From Tachypleus tridentatus (lineage: Eukaryota > Arthropoda > Merostomata > Xiphosura > Limulidae), in NCBI RefSeq assembly GCF_004210375.1, contig NC_134833.1, forward strand, positions 147,552,127 through 147,616,126: DNA of 64,000 nucleotides, read 5' to 3'. The translations under genes and the position numbers were made by a program. Every line of letters begins with the position of its first letter. The first letter of the stretch is position 1. The notes beneath the pieces are model-generated. The model did no database searches. It was not told the origin of the DNA and saw nothing but the letters and a program-made list of their open reading frames with translations. This document shows positions 10,402 through 23,025 of the stretch, piece by piece.

Positions 10402-12775
10402 AGCGGATAGTACAACTGTGGTCAGCTTGAGTTTAGGAATAAACTTTTCCATCATTTATTTTTTATCACAAACTTGATAGTCAAGAACTGCATTGCCTCA
10501 CGTCATTGCTAATGTCGCGCGCTTCATCACTGACACAGGCTCTACCTGTGTTACAGGCATTTTGTAACGTCAGTCTGGTTTGGATGTTTATTATCGAGTG
10601 TATGTTGTTTTGCAAACGCTTGCAAACATATTTTTATTGTACAACTTCCAAATGCTTAAATATATTTTGTTTTTAATCCCGCAATATGGATAAGTGGATA
10701 ATTCTAAAACGAAATAATCCAGATGCTGATGAACACTCAGAAAATAAAGACAATATAATTGATTCTAGCATTACTGCTGAAAAGAGAATGTCGCGTGACT
10801 GAAGAAACGTGAAACGAGAACTTAATTAAAGTTTAAATTTGAAGTGATTGAAGTGAATAATAAGTCAGTGTATCTTTTGTGTAACAAAATATTTAGAATA
10901 ATAAATTATACATTCTTAAGCAACACTTTAAGAATTTTCACAACGAATTTAATGTAAAAGTTCCAGTTGATAGCAAAAATCGTATGAATGAAATTAGCCG
11001 CCTGAAAGCACAACTTAATGAACAAAATGGACGTCTAAAATATTTTTATCATCGATAGAACTAGTTACGTTAGTTAGCTATAAAATAGCTTGGATTCTAG
11101 CTCAAAAAAGAAATCATTTTTTTATGCTGAACTAATAAAAGAAATATTGGTTGTTGTCATTGAAACTATGTTTGAAAATTATGATTCAAAATAAAAAAAT
11201 GATATTCTTTAAAAGGTAGATAATTTGCTATTAAGTTGAAGAACAATTGTCCATAGAATATTAGAGTTAGAGAGAGATATAGAAAGTCAGTTGCTTGAAC
11301 AACTAGAAGAATGTTTGTATTTTTCTTAAGCACTAGAAGAGTCAACAGATGTTAGTGACACTGCACAGTTGATATTTTGAGTTCGACATGTAATTTCAGA
11401 TCTTCAAGTGACGGAAGAAATGCTTGGCCTTTGTGGATTACGAGATCGAACATATTGAAGAAACATCTTTCAAAAATTATCTTAAATTTCAAATAAATAC
11501 AATCTAGATTAAAAAAACAAAACTGGTTTCTGTCACAAAATATGGCGCTCTCGCTGTGACTTTGGCGAATTGAGATTTGTTTCTCTTTTGAAGCGGCATT
11601 TAACTGAAAATAATGTGAAGTCCACGCTGCCATCTTTCAATTGCATTTTGCATCGGGGAAAGTTATGTGCTCAGATGTCTAAAAGAAATGAATTGAAAAA
11701 ATTGTCATAAAAATTGTGAATTATATTAGAAGTGGAAGCTCTCTCATCCCTCGACAGTTTGTTAATTAAGTCTTTATAGAAAAGCAGTGACTGTAATTTT
11801 GATGATCTTACTGATTTTGCAAATGTGAGATGGTTAAGTAGAGGAAAAGTCTTGGAACGATTTACTTCCTTATTTCCTCAAATAAAAGAGTATTTTGTTG
11901 AAAAAGGTAACATTGAAAAGTTCTCTGAAATTGAAACTATTTATGGCAGTGTGATTTGAACTTTCTGTGCGACATGATGGCTCACTTAAATAATTTGAAT
12001 ACGAAGCTTCAGAGAACAGGTCAAATAATAAGCGAACAATCATAGTCTATTTGTAAATTTCAATTAAAGTTAAACCTCCTGGTGGAACAATTACAAAAGA
12101 ATAATTTGTCACATTTTGCAAAGTTGAAATGTTTTCTAGAAAATAATAAGGAGTATGATTTCTCTGATACTAAAGATTATCTTTATGTAAACTGGATCCA
12201 AAATCTGAATTTAAAAAATATGAAAATGTTATTTGAATTTTTGCATGATCCTTCTCGATTTGACTTAGGAAATTTCAGTAAGGAAATTACATCTTTTTTT
12301 TATTTCGATAAGTGTGGATTTGAAGACGGGATGTTAACCCTGCAAAGTTTAGAACATATAAAAGTTAAACAAAAATGCTCTATCAGAGATGTGGCTCACT
12401 ATTCTGTTAAATGAGAGTCTTTCAAATTTAAAGATAGCAATTTCAAAAACATTTTCCATGTTTGGATCCATTTTGGTGTGTAGGTCAACATTTTTTACGC
12501 TAGATTCTCTCTAGTCTAGATACAGATCTCTACTTACTGACGTAAATTTAGAGGCAAAGCTAAGATGTTCATTGAGGATAGATATTGAGCCAAATTTCAC
12601 GAAACTTGTTAAGGAAAACCCCCATCAATTTTAACATTGAAGGGGTTAGTTGAAATTCAATTGTTTTGATTAAACTAAGCTCTTCCTTTTTTGTTTTTTT
12701 TAATAGTGTGGCCGACGTTGTTTTTTATTAGCCACAGTTGTGACCACTATAAAAGTACGTTGACCACTCTTGCTC
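10402..12775 (+). mobile_element. hAT transposon with dead transposase (ZBED5/GTF2IRD2-like)
   Basis: A transposase-like reading starts at the ATG at 10,686 (MDKWIILKRN) and runs with many stops and frameshifts to 12,414. Recognisable pieces in family order are AWILAQKRN, a catalytic-core segment around STDVSDTAQ (near 11,340), ADVRWLSRGK-like NVRWLSRGKVLERF (near 11,830), an LNxKLQ block, and a C-terminal part kept as a 110-codon open frame (12,082-12,414). Family members are about 600 residues. The 3' end (12,710-12,775) carries GTGGTCAAC-like sequence on the minus strand, and a CAACTGTGG subterminal motif is shared by both ends. The element is inactive. Confidence 0.8.
12082..12414 (+). 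pseudogene. hAT transposase C-terminal open frame (fragment)
   Basis: This 110-codon open frame corresponds to the helical and insertion region of hAT transposases of the ZBED5/GTF2IRD2 type (VEQLQKNNLSHFAKLKCF and onward). It is the longest uninterrupted part of the relic. On the mirror arm the same frame is broken and only 64 codons remain (44,669-44,863), which is a difference between arms that otherwise match closely. The C-terminal dimerisation block is missing or unrecognisable. Confidence 0.65.
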
Positions 12776-12789
12776 TAAACCCATATAAT

Positions 12790-13340
12790 AAGATGAAATT
12801 CTAAAATCATCTAATTAATTATAAAGTTGATAAGAACCACATTCAAAATTATTTTAAACGGTATTCTATTAAATATTGTAAAAACAAAATAACTTTAAAG
12901 AAAGATGGAGAGTTTCATTACATAAGTAGTTTAATCAACTATATTTGTCACTAAGTTTTTACAGGATTTCTCCTTTAAATTGAATTTTACTGGTTACGGA
13001 GATGATGAATAACTCCCTAACTGAATTAAGTTACGAAGAGAATATTTCAGATATTTTAAACGATAATTTATTTACCTTGAAAAATGTCATTCCGGAAAAA
13101 AAACTAGCTTCATAAAATATTTTATCGTTTTTTTAACACTACGGTAGTTTCTTACACCCCACATGGTCTACTAGTCTTCATAACTTATTCTCATAACGAG
13201 AAACAAGAACAGAAACTGTCTGTTTTGCTTTTAAGGTCCCAGTATGAACGAACCTACAAATATGAATGTTCTGTGCTATAAAAATAAGTTACCAAATTTT
13301 ATTATTATTAATTTAACGTATAAACTTGTAACAGTTAAGT
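12790..13340 (-). repeat. Paralogous unit u3: Q and R blocks
   Basis: Q (12,790-13,030) then R (13,030-13,340) lie in minus-unit orientation, directly beside the hAT relic, which occupies the place where a minus-strand transporter would be expected. The Q copy keeps a peptide-like reading related to other Q copies but has stops. With u4 it forms a (-,+) pair. The mirror copy is u10. Confidence 0.65.
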
Positions 13341-13373
13341 GTAATCATTTTTGGATACTTTTCACTACTTGTT

Positions 13374-13430
13374 TCTTTGTTTCTGAATTTTACACAAAGA
13401 AACACAAGGGCTATCTGCTCTAGCCGTCAT
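13374..13430 (-). repeat. SINE 3' fragment
   Basis: About 57 bp on the minus strand match the SINE end (gggctatctgc with the downstream tail). It sits between u3 and u4. The mirror copy is at 43,656-43,711. Confidence 0.75.
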
Positions 13431-15656
13431 ATCCTTAAAATAAAAGTTCAGTACTTAAATTGCGTCTAAGCTAAGAAAACGTTTTTGGAACACCTACCTT
13501 CAATCCACCACTAGAACACAGTACACTAGTAAATACACATAATATAATTATTTATTTTATATTTTGCCTTTATGGCAAAGTCAATAAGGTTATCTACTGT
13601 GTCCCTAATTTTCTACTGCAGAACAAAAAGAAAGAAAAATCATAACCCTACCACACACACACTAAAAGATTTACCTTCACTCTTAATACACACTAACAGC
13701 TAAACGTTTCGATGAATAGTTTATGGAATCACACAGTATCAATCAATGCTTACGAACTCCGAAACTCAGAGCTCCACCCCAGGATAAACACGACACAAAT
13801 AATGTCAAACATAAATGTATTTTACCAAAGTTAATAATTCATACGTTCTTTATATCATTAAATTCTTGTTATTTTTTGTAAAAATATTTTAATTTTGTTT
13901 TATAAACACATTTAAATTGACAAAGTTTAACTCTTCTTAATATTGACCCAGTCGATTGAAGTAAGGTTTGGGAAAAAAAACAGTTTCAGTACAGTCTATA
14001 CTTCGTAATTAAAGACCATAGTAAAGGGAACAAACTGTCAAAAGCCTGATATAGCAACTTGTTACGACACATTCGTGCATCCTTTAAGGTCTTACGTTAT
14101 CTTCTGCCAGAAATAAAACTAAAAGAAAAAACAACAACAACCAAACATATCAATCAATAAACTAGTTTATCTAATATCAGACTTCAGACAGTTTGTTCAG
14201 TTCACTGTGGTTTTATTTTTCAATATTTGTTACAATGATAACATGTTCTTCTTCTTATTATTATCTCTTGTGATGTACAGTTATTAACCCAGAATTTTCA
14301 TAACATACTCTGCTGGTTAGGGTTGAGAGTTGGCGAAGGTACATACGTTTCTGTTTAAACGAGAAAATTCATTATTAGCTAAATTTACAGATCGGAATTA
14401 ATTGTTTGTTTCAAATTGAAAACCCTGCAGATGGCGAGTTGTTTACGGACAGCATTTCTTGTTTTTTCATTGTCCGTTCTTTAATTTCAAAACATATAAA
14501 ATTATTACTTTTCTCTGTAAATCACTTCACAAGCTTCTGCGTTAAATAATTATCATAATATTTGGTAACTTATTTTGATAGCACAGAACTTTGATAATAT
14601 TAAATTTGTTAATACTAAGACTTTAAAAGCAGAATAGAGAGGTTTGGTTCTTGTTTCTCGATATCATAATAACTTATTGAACCTGGTAGATTACGTGGTG
14701 CAGAAGTAATTAATGTAGTTTTAAAAACCTTTACAAATATTTTATGAAGTTAGTTTTTTATCCGAAATAACATTTTTCAAAGTAAACACAAGTAAAGAAG
14801 TCATCGTTTAAAATATCTGAAATATTCTTCTCATAATTTAGTTCAGATAGAGAGTTATTCACCATCTCTGTAACCAGTAAAACTTAATTGAAAAGAGAAA
14901 TCCTGTTAAACCTGAGTGACAAATACAGTTTATCAAGCTTCTTACGAAATGAAACACTCCATCTTTCTTTATAGCTAGTATATTTTTCAAATATTCAATA
15001 AAATACCGTTTAAAATAACTTTCAACGTGGTTCATATCAACTTTATAACTATGCAAATGGAATTTTAACTTGGTGTATTGGTTTAGAACTATGTTAAATA
15101 TCATAAAATGAACAAATATCTGAAGATATTTTAAGAATTATGTCCAAGAACATTATTAATGGATAAATGCATTTTAACATTTACGAACTTGTGATTTAAG
15201 TTACGTTAATCTAATCAAACTATTATAATAATCATTAATTTGTACGTAACCTTTTTAGTTCTATTTGTATATTTAACATTATCTTGGTCGGAAATTATTA
15301 TTTAAAATACAAAATCGTGGTTTAAAACATATGTACAGATGTAGCAAGAGATATTTTATATGAAAATAATAAACGGACAAAACAGACCGATCATCAATAA
15401 CACGATTTATATACGACATGTTTTTCTATTACAAACATTGAAGACCGTATTATGTTTGTCCTTAGAAAGTAGTTAGGATGAGACCGTGAATAAGTCGTTT
15501 TCAATTCTTCAGAAATATATACTAATAACAAAATCTGAGAAGTGTAGTGCTTTATTGTATTAATACGATATATTAAGAAATAAGTTAATACAAATAAACA
15601 CAAATTAATAGTTTAATTTTTATACGCATCATCTTTCTCGACAAACAACTGTGGAC

Positions 15657-16705
15657 ATGAAAACTTCTGACCAGACATTCAGTTTCAAGAAGTTCAAGAC
15701 TGTTCCTGGAATTGAAATTATTTTGGGAATGACATAAGAATTCATGTATTCTCTGGCGATCCTGAATTTGAAGCTGGTGTCAGAAATTAGTTCGGCCCAG
15801 GTTCTGGTAACTCAAGCTCTTATCCAGTGGAAAATTTATAATGTTTTTATTATTTATTTGAAAGCCAATTACATCGGAGAAGAAGTAGAAAGAATTATTT
15901 TATTTTTTAGAGCTATATTTGGTGGAATAGTAAAAGCACTAATGATATACTGTTTTCATTGGCTCCCTCTTGTGGATGTTTCCACAATCTATTTATCTTC
16001 TCCAGTGTTCATTAGTTTTCTTTGTTTACTTGGTTTTGATAGAACGTTGTGGGGCTAACAATGTATTCGTCTTAATGCTGACGATGACGGGCATTATTTT
16101 AGTTATCAAACCAAAGTTTATTGTACGAACGTTTCAAGATATTCATGACGTAGGTAATCGGTGGAAAGGAATTATTTTTTGATTTTCTCGTGTCTATTGA
16201 AAGCTTGTTGCTATACAATGACAGGCCTGGCATGGCCACGCGCGTAAGGCGTGCGACTCGTAAATTAGGGACGCCTAGCACAAATAGTCCTCGAGTAGCT
16301 TTGTGCAAATTTCCCAAACAAACAAACAAACAAAGCTTTAAAATGGCCCGTAAACTTCATAAAACACCACCTCAAGTTGTGGTTGCCATTATGTCTACAT
16401 TTAGCTTTGTTGCGGGAACTTTTCTGTTGTTCTTGTTCGAAAAAATTCAAATATCATCTTGTGGTAAAAACAGTGTTCTTGTTGTGAGTTCTGGAATTTG
16501 TATGACACTGTATGAACTCCTCACCACAATAACCTTACAAGTGGAAAATGCTGGACCAGTGTCTGTTGCTCAAACTCTAAATATAATTACAGCCTTTTTG
16601 CTCGATATTTTTATATTAAATACCATCGCCACCTGGTGTAGCATTTTTGGCTCTGTTTTAATTTTTGTTGGGGTTCTTTTAACAACATTAAGGAAAGTGA
16701 ATTAG
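15657..16705 (+). pseudogene. SLC35G1-like EamA/DMT transporter pseudogene (copy 1)
   Basis: The sequence is homologous from end to end to the intact gene at 23,169-24,092. The ATG is at 15,657. An in-frame stop follows the GMT residues around codon 28, where the other copies read GMTSGFM. Translation resumes at MYSLAILNLKL, and a frameshift after SPVFIS changes frame into 15,970-16,182. A SINE fragment (16,224-16,334) interrupts the sixth membrane segment, just before MARKL. The C-terminal half (16,335-16,705) stays open to a normal stop. The upstream splice-acceptor-like AG seen in the other copies is changed here. The frameshift and SINE are shared with 40,385-41,427, the stop is private. 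No functional product is expected. Confidence 0.92.
16224..16334 (+). mobile_element. Internally deleted SINE inside the transporter pseudogene
   Basis: The copy joins a partial tRNA head (ggcctggcatggcc to actcgtaa) directly to the 3' part (attagggacg onward) and ends in an (aaac)n tail. The same deleted copy sits at the same codon position in the mirror pseudogene (40,757-40,868) and is absent from the intact gene. Confidence 0.9.
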
Positions 16706-17059
16706 TTCTTAATATTTTCACATAACAATTTACTTCGTGCTGTTATTAATATTATTTGGTTTCTATTATTTTTTGCATAATAGCTTTTTCACTGTTTTAT
16801 CATTACTATTTCAAAGCTTTTGATAACCGATGCTCGTAATGTAGTGAACAATAAATAGTTTTAACATTGATGCTTGAAGTTAAGTCTATAACTTTCGATA
16901 GTTAATAATTATACCACTGATGATACTGGGTAGGAGCTTGAGTTCTACTACTAGTTTTCCAATGATGGTGACATAGATATCCACGTGATGAGTTTGTTGT
17001 TTCACCTTGATGAACGTGGTTAATGGAGATCTGTTTCTGACCTCAATATAAATAATATA

Positions 17060-18460
17060 ATTCTCGATGTTAAGTATGACAGATGTTGATTCATCAGTAT
17101 TATAGATTTCTTTTAGAATCTTAAACACATCAGTCAGATCTCCTCTAGTTTTTATTTTTATCAATTTTGAGATCATAATCCCTCCTCATATGACAACCCT
17201 TCCATCCGAGGTATCATTTTACTTACCATCCTCTGAATATGTTCCAGCATTTTAATGTCCTTCCTATGGTAAGTAGCCTGAGACTAAAAACATTTCATCA
17301 AATTTGACCTAATCAGTGACCTCTACGGTCTAAATCCTATTTGTGTTATCACCACCAAAAGCACACTGCTTTAATGACTTCAGAACTAATCAACGATTAC
17401 ATCAAGGTCACTTCTTTTATGACAATGTTAAGATTATTCTCAAATTATACTTATAATTAAAATTATTATAGGCCCGGCATGGCTGGGTTGTTAAGACGAT
17501 CGACTCCTAATCTGAGAGTTGCTGTTCGAATCCTTGGCATACCAAACGTTCTCGCCCTTTCAGCTGTGAATGCGTTATAATCTCACGGGCAATCCAATTT
17601 ATTGGTAAATAACTTGGGTGGTGATGACTCGCTGCCTTCTCTCTTGTTTTACATTGCAAAATTATGAATGGTGAGCGCAGATAGCTCTCTTATAGGTTTG
17701 CACAAAATTCAAAAAGGAGGAAACAAATTATTTTTACCTACATGCATAATGTTACTTTTATTATGATTACAATTAATATTCCATTTATTTGCTCATCTCA
17801 ATAAATGATCTAAACTATTTTTCACACCATCAATATCCTCTTCAAAGATAGCAATACCCAAAACTTTGACATCATTAACAAATTCAGGTAATATTTTTAT
17901 TTCATCAACATTCCTTCTCGTACCTCATTAAGGTAAATCGAAAACGGGAATGATTCGAAGACTGACATTCATCCAGTTTAACTAAACACCATTCTAATAA
18001 TACTCTTTCACCCAGACACTCTTCTGACCAATTAGTTTACTTATCCCCCATATCTAACGAAATAATATAAGCCTTTTATGTTTCACTTTGTCAAATGCTT
18101 TCTAAAATTCCAGACACAAAATCTACATCCTTAACCTCATCCACCTGAGAAGCAACGTTTAAAAAGAATGTCTGAAAGTTTGCAACACGAGATTTTCTCT
18201 CAGTGAAAATATGTATACTCTCCAATAACGTTCTAAAGTTTATAACATGTTTTATTACAATTTTTCAGCCAGTCGTTTCCTGGTACACCTTTCTTATGTC
18301 CTATTTGACCAACGTTCCTGGTATTCAATAATATTATAAAAGTCTCGTGCTACCACTCAATTCATAATTCTAATATTTGTGATGCTTTTCTTTAATTTTA
18401 TTTCTCATACCCTGTGTAAGCCAACCTGGTGTGTTACTTGCAGCTGTACTTATCGTTCTA
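17060..18460 (-). mobile_element. Degenerate CR1/L2-like LINE, split by a nested SINE
   Basis: Reading on the minus strand from 18,460: the linker (TPGWLTQG, RNKIKEKH), an internal deletion, then RT palm pieces (a VDFV..ILESI stretch standing for the D-x-x-KAFDK block, a GVLQGSVLGP-like region, and an EFVNDVKVLG stretch standing for FADDTK), then a MHVG-like block near 17,750. After the SINE come HIQRMVSKMIPRMEGLSYEE and RGDLTDVFKILK, typical of the LINE ORF2 C-terminus. The catalytic Asp pair is not preserved (FVND). Stops and frameshifts are frequent. The 96-codon open frame at 16,886-17,176 lies partly in this C-terminal piece. Confidence 0.68.
17471..17725 (+). mobile_element. Full-length but diverged tRNA-derived SINE
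   Basis: It begins ggcccggcatggc, has the B-box-like gttcgaatcc, the ctcgccctttcagc body and a degenerate tail, and is inserted in the LINE at 17,060-18,460. It has no counterpart on the mirror arm. It is more diverged than the SINEs at 31,786 or 38,644, so it is probably older. Confidence 0.9.
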
Positions 18461-19275
18461 TAAATAAAATATATAAACACGATTTAAAGAATGTAAGGTA
18501 TGTTGAGCTAAAGTTGGCAAGGTAAGTCCATCTGGTTGCTCTTCCTCAACACAGAAGTTCTAGAATAGAAATGGTTGTGCAAGAACTGTAGAGATTTTAA
18601 AGACAACAAACTTCTTTTAACATGCGATATGGCTTTTCGTTTTAACACGTTGTATTGCACTTAGAATGAAACATAGAAAGAAGTCCAATAAACAAGATAT
18701 ATTTAAAAATTTCTCTTCGTTTCAAACACACGTATTTCATTACCACAATCTGTCTAAACACGTAACGTATCATCATCAGCTGTTAACTTTCTTTGATGAC
18801 TTAAAAATGACTGTGTTTAATAGTTATATGGAAAAAGTTGATAGTCCACAGTAAATTATAGTTTATTTTAACTTTAATTATTGATAAATGAAAGTGTATA
18901 TTCTGAGAAGAAAACATTTCTAACAGCATCATTGTATATCATAATCTAATGTGATATACTAGTCAACAAATTCTGACATCAATAACTAATACAAAAGGGC
19001 CGAATCATATTTTTATTTTATGGTACTTTTGGGAATCAGCCTGAAAATTAACAAAATTCTTTATTTGAATGTTTTTATGGTGCAGTGTTCACCATAAAAA
19101 TTATTTTATTTAGGTGCTAATTAATCTTAACTCACCTAGTGAGGTGTAGAGAAACTAAAGCTTGTAACCTAAATTTTCACCCACAACGAACTGGTGTCAT
19201 TCCATCGTGTAAAAAGTTTGTACCTATAATAAATAAATATATGTATATTCCTCACAATGAGAGATAATTTTCTTT
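18461..19275 (+). repeat. Block D copy, direct to 52,850-53,730
   Basis: Collinear with 52,850-53,730 and inverted relative to 3,300-4,140. Similarity ends near 19,275, where the neighbour at 53,735 continues into LINE sequence and this copy does not. The 62-codon open frame at 18,666-18,854 is on the wrong strand for any relative and is not credible. Confidence 0.7.
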
Positions 19276-19780
19276 ACTAAATAAGGTCTAAATTCATTCC
19301 ATAAAATGAATTTAATTTTCAAACACCATAACAAAAATCGTATAATATGATTAAAAGTCAAATAACTTTAATTGTGTATCTGTTTTGTTACAGTAAAATT
19401 TTTTGTGGTTAGCAATAACATTTAAAAATCTAAGTATCATAAGGTTTAGAGAACATAAGTAAACCCTGAAATGTTAGTTTAGTTTTATATGAAGCAAAAA
19501 AGAAGATGAACATATTATAAAAGAGCTCATGATTGACAAAAAACTTTTTGATACATGAAAAATATCCGTCTGTTCACCTGAACCATCCTAAATACGTTAC
19601 ATAAATCCTTCTAAAAATTGTACTGTTTGAGATATATACAAAATAACTGAAAGAGGTTAATGACACTAGTGTATAGCTCTAGTCATATTTACCATAATCC
19701 TAATAAGTATCGTTAAATATACTAAACTAAGAATTATTGGAAGGATGCTGGGGTGATATTTATAGGTATAATGAACACTT
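19276..19780. other. No recognisable feature
   Basis: AT-rich sequence without a paralogue or open frame that I can support. Confidence 0.55.
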
Positions 19781-20230
19781 TAATACTGCATAATCATCAC
19801 TACTTCTATTACATCAGTCCTTCAGTTATCATTAGTTCAAGTACCTCTGGTTTAGTTGAACATCCTGAGCAGGTGAGAAGAGTGTTGATAAATAAATATA
19901 TACAACATGTAACAACTAAATAGAAAATTTAAATAATAGTCACTCTGGACTATAATGCGTTCATCATAGTTTGGGATTTTGAAAAATCTTTAGCATAAAC
20001 ATTGTTATGTAGCCACATTTATTGAAAGAAAGAAATATTGTAAATATTTCTTTGTTAGTTATACGTGTAGGGTAACCTATATGAAACTTCTGTCAGCTCT
20101 AGTTTTGAAATCACTGATGTAATCTGTCGAATGTTTATACATTTATTTTCTAAAAAGCATCAGCCACCTAATTAAACTTGCTTAACGCACATATAGCATA
20201 GACACAGAATTTTAAATTTAACTCTATCTA
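19781..20230 (-). repeat. Block U' copy with a SINE-free site
   Basis: Collinear with 48,150-48,480 and with the sequence after 48,753. The site at 20,115-20,165 joins both flanks without the SINE present at 48,500-48,753 (and 8,331-8,585). It is therefore an empty-site reference for that insertion. Confidence 0.7.
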
Positions 20231-21970
20231 ACATATATTTAACATATCTAATATATGTGTGTTCATTTTTATACTGCAACAATGTATAAATTAGAGGGAC
20301 GGCAATGTATCGTTCCAGCCTATGAAACACATATTATTTTTCAGAATATCTGGAACGGTATTTAACGTTCAATCAGTGTACAGACGATTACAATTCGTCA
20401 GTAACTGTAGGTTCATTATTGTACATAAAATCAATATTCGAATATCTGTTTCATAAGAGTTAAACACTAGAAATTGTTTTCCATTTTCAGGTTTATCCTA
20501 CTCTTCTGTGAAACAATGTCTCTTCAATGATATGGAACAACTAATATTATATTTTATTTCCCACGTAAATTCTGAAGATTTATTTTATGTTGTCTACAGA
20601 TGGAAATTCAACTACCGCCAATTGGCTGTTCCCAGATGATGCATGTAGGTTATATAATGTGATGTGTTACTTATATTAATGAACCACATTGTATGCGTAC
20701 ATCATATATCTAGCTTCAACTTCAATGACATCATCAGAGATCCTCTCGACTAACGTTATCACCACTTCTTATCACACAACCTCTGCATTTTTCTTTTCAA
20801 AGAGCTCATATTGCCAATACACGTTTTCGTGCACCTGTTTGTCTTTAACAATAAAATATTCGTTACCTCTAACTTAAGTTTTTCTTTTTCCCAAACTAAA
20901 AACATTTTTCATTTCTACTTTTACGTGTTATAGTTTATCTTGAGCGAGTCTCTAATATATTATTTTAGGTATTCTGATGACAAATATCCTGAAACTAAGT
21001 TAAATTTTATTTTAATGTTGAATTTAATTAAATTTGAAGATGTAGTAATTAATGAGGTCTGCCAACAATATTAATACACACAGTTTTCTTTCTTAACACA
21101 TGTGTATTTTAATATGTTAGTGATAACATAATTTACAATAATTGTCTTCCCAAACAGTTGTTAGAGATAACGATTTGATAAAGAAAAATCTTACAAACTA
21201 ACAAAAACAAATGAGTCTTCAATGTGGTATGAAAATTAATTTCGAGTTGATATCGGTACACTTTACATAACAGGTAAATATGAATCTCTTTTCTGTTTGC
21301 ACGTCAGATTTTCACCGCTAAAAGTATCTAACATTTAAGTAGAAATACTAACGTTTCATGATAATTCGCTAAGTTTAAATAGTTTGTAACTGTTTGAAAC
21401 ATATAAATGTTTCTGGTCAGTATTTGTTGTTTTCCGATTAATAAACTTTATTCATAACTATAGCTCCCGAGGCTTGTAGTATACACACTGTAGCAAATCA
21501 ACAGTATACACGTTGCTTATAAGTTTGAGAGGAAATTTTCTAAAAATTTCAGCTAATTCATCAATATTGCTATTTACCTACATATATACGTTGTTGATTC
21601 TTACATTCGAGAAACTTCTACAAATTTAGCGAACAGGAGGGAATGTCACAATACACTATAAACAATGAAGAAATAGAAGAGGCATATTTGAAAGATCATT
21701 ATTGTATTGAAAATAAGCTCAGAATCTTTCTTATCAATTTAACCGTGTCCAGCTAATTACTTTTAGTTATTTAATATTGGTGTTTTTTTATGTAATAACT
21801 ATACATAAAACTAAACTAATAACAGATTTTATCCAATTAAATATATTTCATTTTCACATATGTCACAATTCCTTGATATAAACTATAACATAATTAGAAC
21901 ATTGAATGGAACTATTGAAATTTCATCGTTTGCATATCTATTTCCTTTACTTCTCTGTCAAACATAGATA
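20231..21970. other. No recognisable feature
   Basis: About 1.7 kb of AT-rich DNA that I cannot match to any other part of the window. The only open frame of note (20,689-20,877, 62 codons) has no recognisable motif. This is the longest apparently single-copy stretch in the left contig. Confidence 0.55.
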
Positions 21971-23019
21971 ACTCTTCACTGTAGTGTTTTTTAATTGGTT
22001 TTCCGAATCAGCTTAAATGTCAGATTTAATATCAACATATCTTTACCAACCGGTAGATGGACAATTTATATATGTTTTTCTGAGATATAAAATATACACA
22101 TCGAAAACTCTATACACAACATAAATATTATTGTTTTCCAATGATAGAATATAAACAATATTAGAGCGTGAAGAGAAACTATTACAGTATTAAAATTTTT
22201 ATCGAAGCTCCAGCCTGGAACTTCCCACTTCGTACCTGGATATGATAACAACTGTACCGTATGTAAGTGTAAACTTAGAATCATATTTCATTTTTATAAT
22301 TTTGTTTCTTTACTAGTTTATGTGTTTTAAATGAGCGTAAAGCTACATCATTGTCTATTTGTATCTTAGCCTACAACAGCCATGTTTTTAGTATCAAAAG
22401 TCTTTCGTATTTGCAAAGTTTCAAAACTGGATATTATTGAAGTTATGTTTATACTGCGAGTGAATAGTTTACAACCTGAGTGTTATTAAAACCATGTTTG
22501 ATCTACAACAATTAAAACAATGTTATTAAAAACATGTCTGATCTATAAACAGTTTAAAAAATGAGTATTATTGAAACATACTTGCTCTGAATCGTCCGTG
22601 ATATAAAACACGATAGAAAGATATTTTGACTGACAAACACAGTACGGTTTCTTAGTTAATACATTAGAATAAAATAATATTGATAATAATAACATTTTTT
22701 TGCTAGAACGAGCTAATTAAAATTACAGTTAATATTTACATAATGTGTGATCGATTATAACCTGAATTACGTCATTTTGTTTTATGAAGTAAGTTTACGC
22801 CTACATTAGTTTGTTTGTCTGATAGCGTCAATTATTCTTCGAATACAGCACAATTTATCGATCTAACTGAAATAAGGCGTAACTTCAATATCTTCCACAA
22901 AAAGGTTTCAGTAAAGAAAACGCAGGCAAAGAACATGGAAACTGCTGTAAAATTCTTGCAGTATATTTAATATCCATCGAAAATAATATACTTATCTTCA
23001 AGCATTAGTGTTAAAACTA

Positions 23020-23025
23020 TTTATT
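23020..23025 (-). terminator. Polyadenylation signal AATAAA of the transporter
   Basis: AATAAA lies on the gene strand about 145 bases after the stop codon. The same signal in the same position is kept in the pseudogene copy at 16,850-16,855. Confidence 0.55.

Larger units (their letters stand above)
1..17050 (+). repeat. Left arm of the long inverted duplication (arm A)
   Basis: This arm is the reverse complement of 40,040-56,985. Matching landmarks give an almost constant coordinate sum: Tc1 ends 4,592 and 52,485, SINE 8,331 and 48,753, transporter starts 15,657 and 41,427, transporter stops 16,705 and 40,385 (sums about 57,077-57,090). Near the outer end the sum falls to about 56,985, because the right arm lacks about 100 bp corresponding to roughly 4,372-4,475. 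Open frames in the middle of the arm (for example 11,352-11,633 and 14,859-15,104) translate identically in the mirror copy. The transporter pseudogene and the outer end show more differences. The inner edge is near 17,050, where the flank changes to LINE sequence. Confidence 0.93.
13450..17050 (+). repeat. Paralogous unit u4: S, R, Q, 5' flank, transporter pseudogene, 3' flank
   Basis: S (13,450-13,930), R (13,940-14,855), Q (14,859-15,110), 5' flank (15,110-15,656), transporter pseudogene (15,657-16,705), then 3' flank with an AATAAA at 16,850-16,855. T is missing between S and R. R and part of Q (13,940-14,955) recur directly at 36,290-37,301, ending exactly at the scaffold gap. The Q block holds an 81-codon minus-strand open frame (14,859-15,104), divergent from the transporter, which I reject as coding. 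Confidence 0.75.

Noticed and set aside
11352-11633. 93-codon open frame identical in both arms
   Set aside because: Antisense to the hAT transposase relic. Identity reflects the recent duplication, not selection.
14859-15104. 81-codon frame identical to 41,979-42,224, as a conserved peptide gene
   Set aside because: Compared with the u1 and u12 copies most substitutions are non-synonymous, and the copy beside the intact transporter has stop codons.
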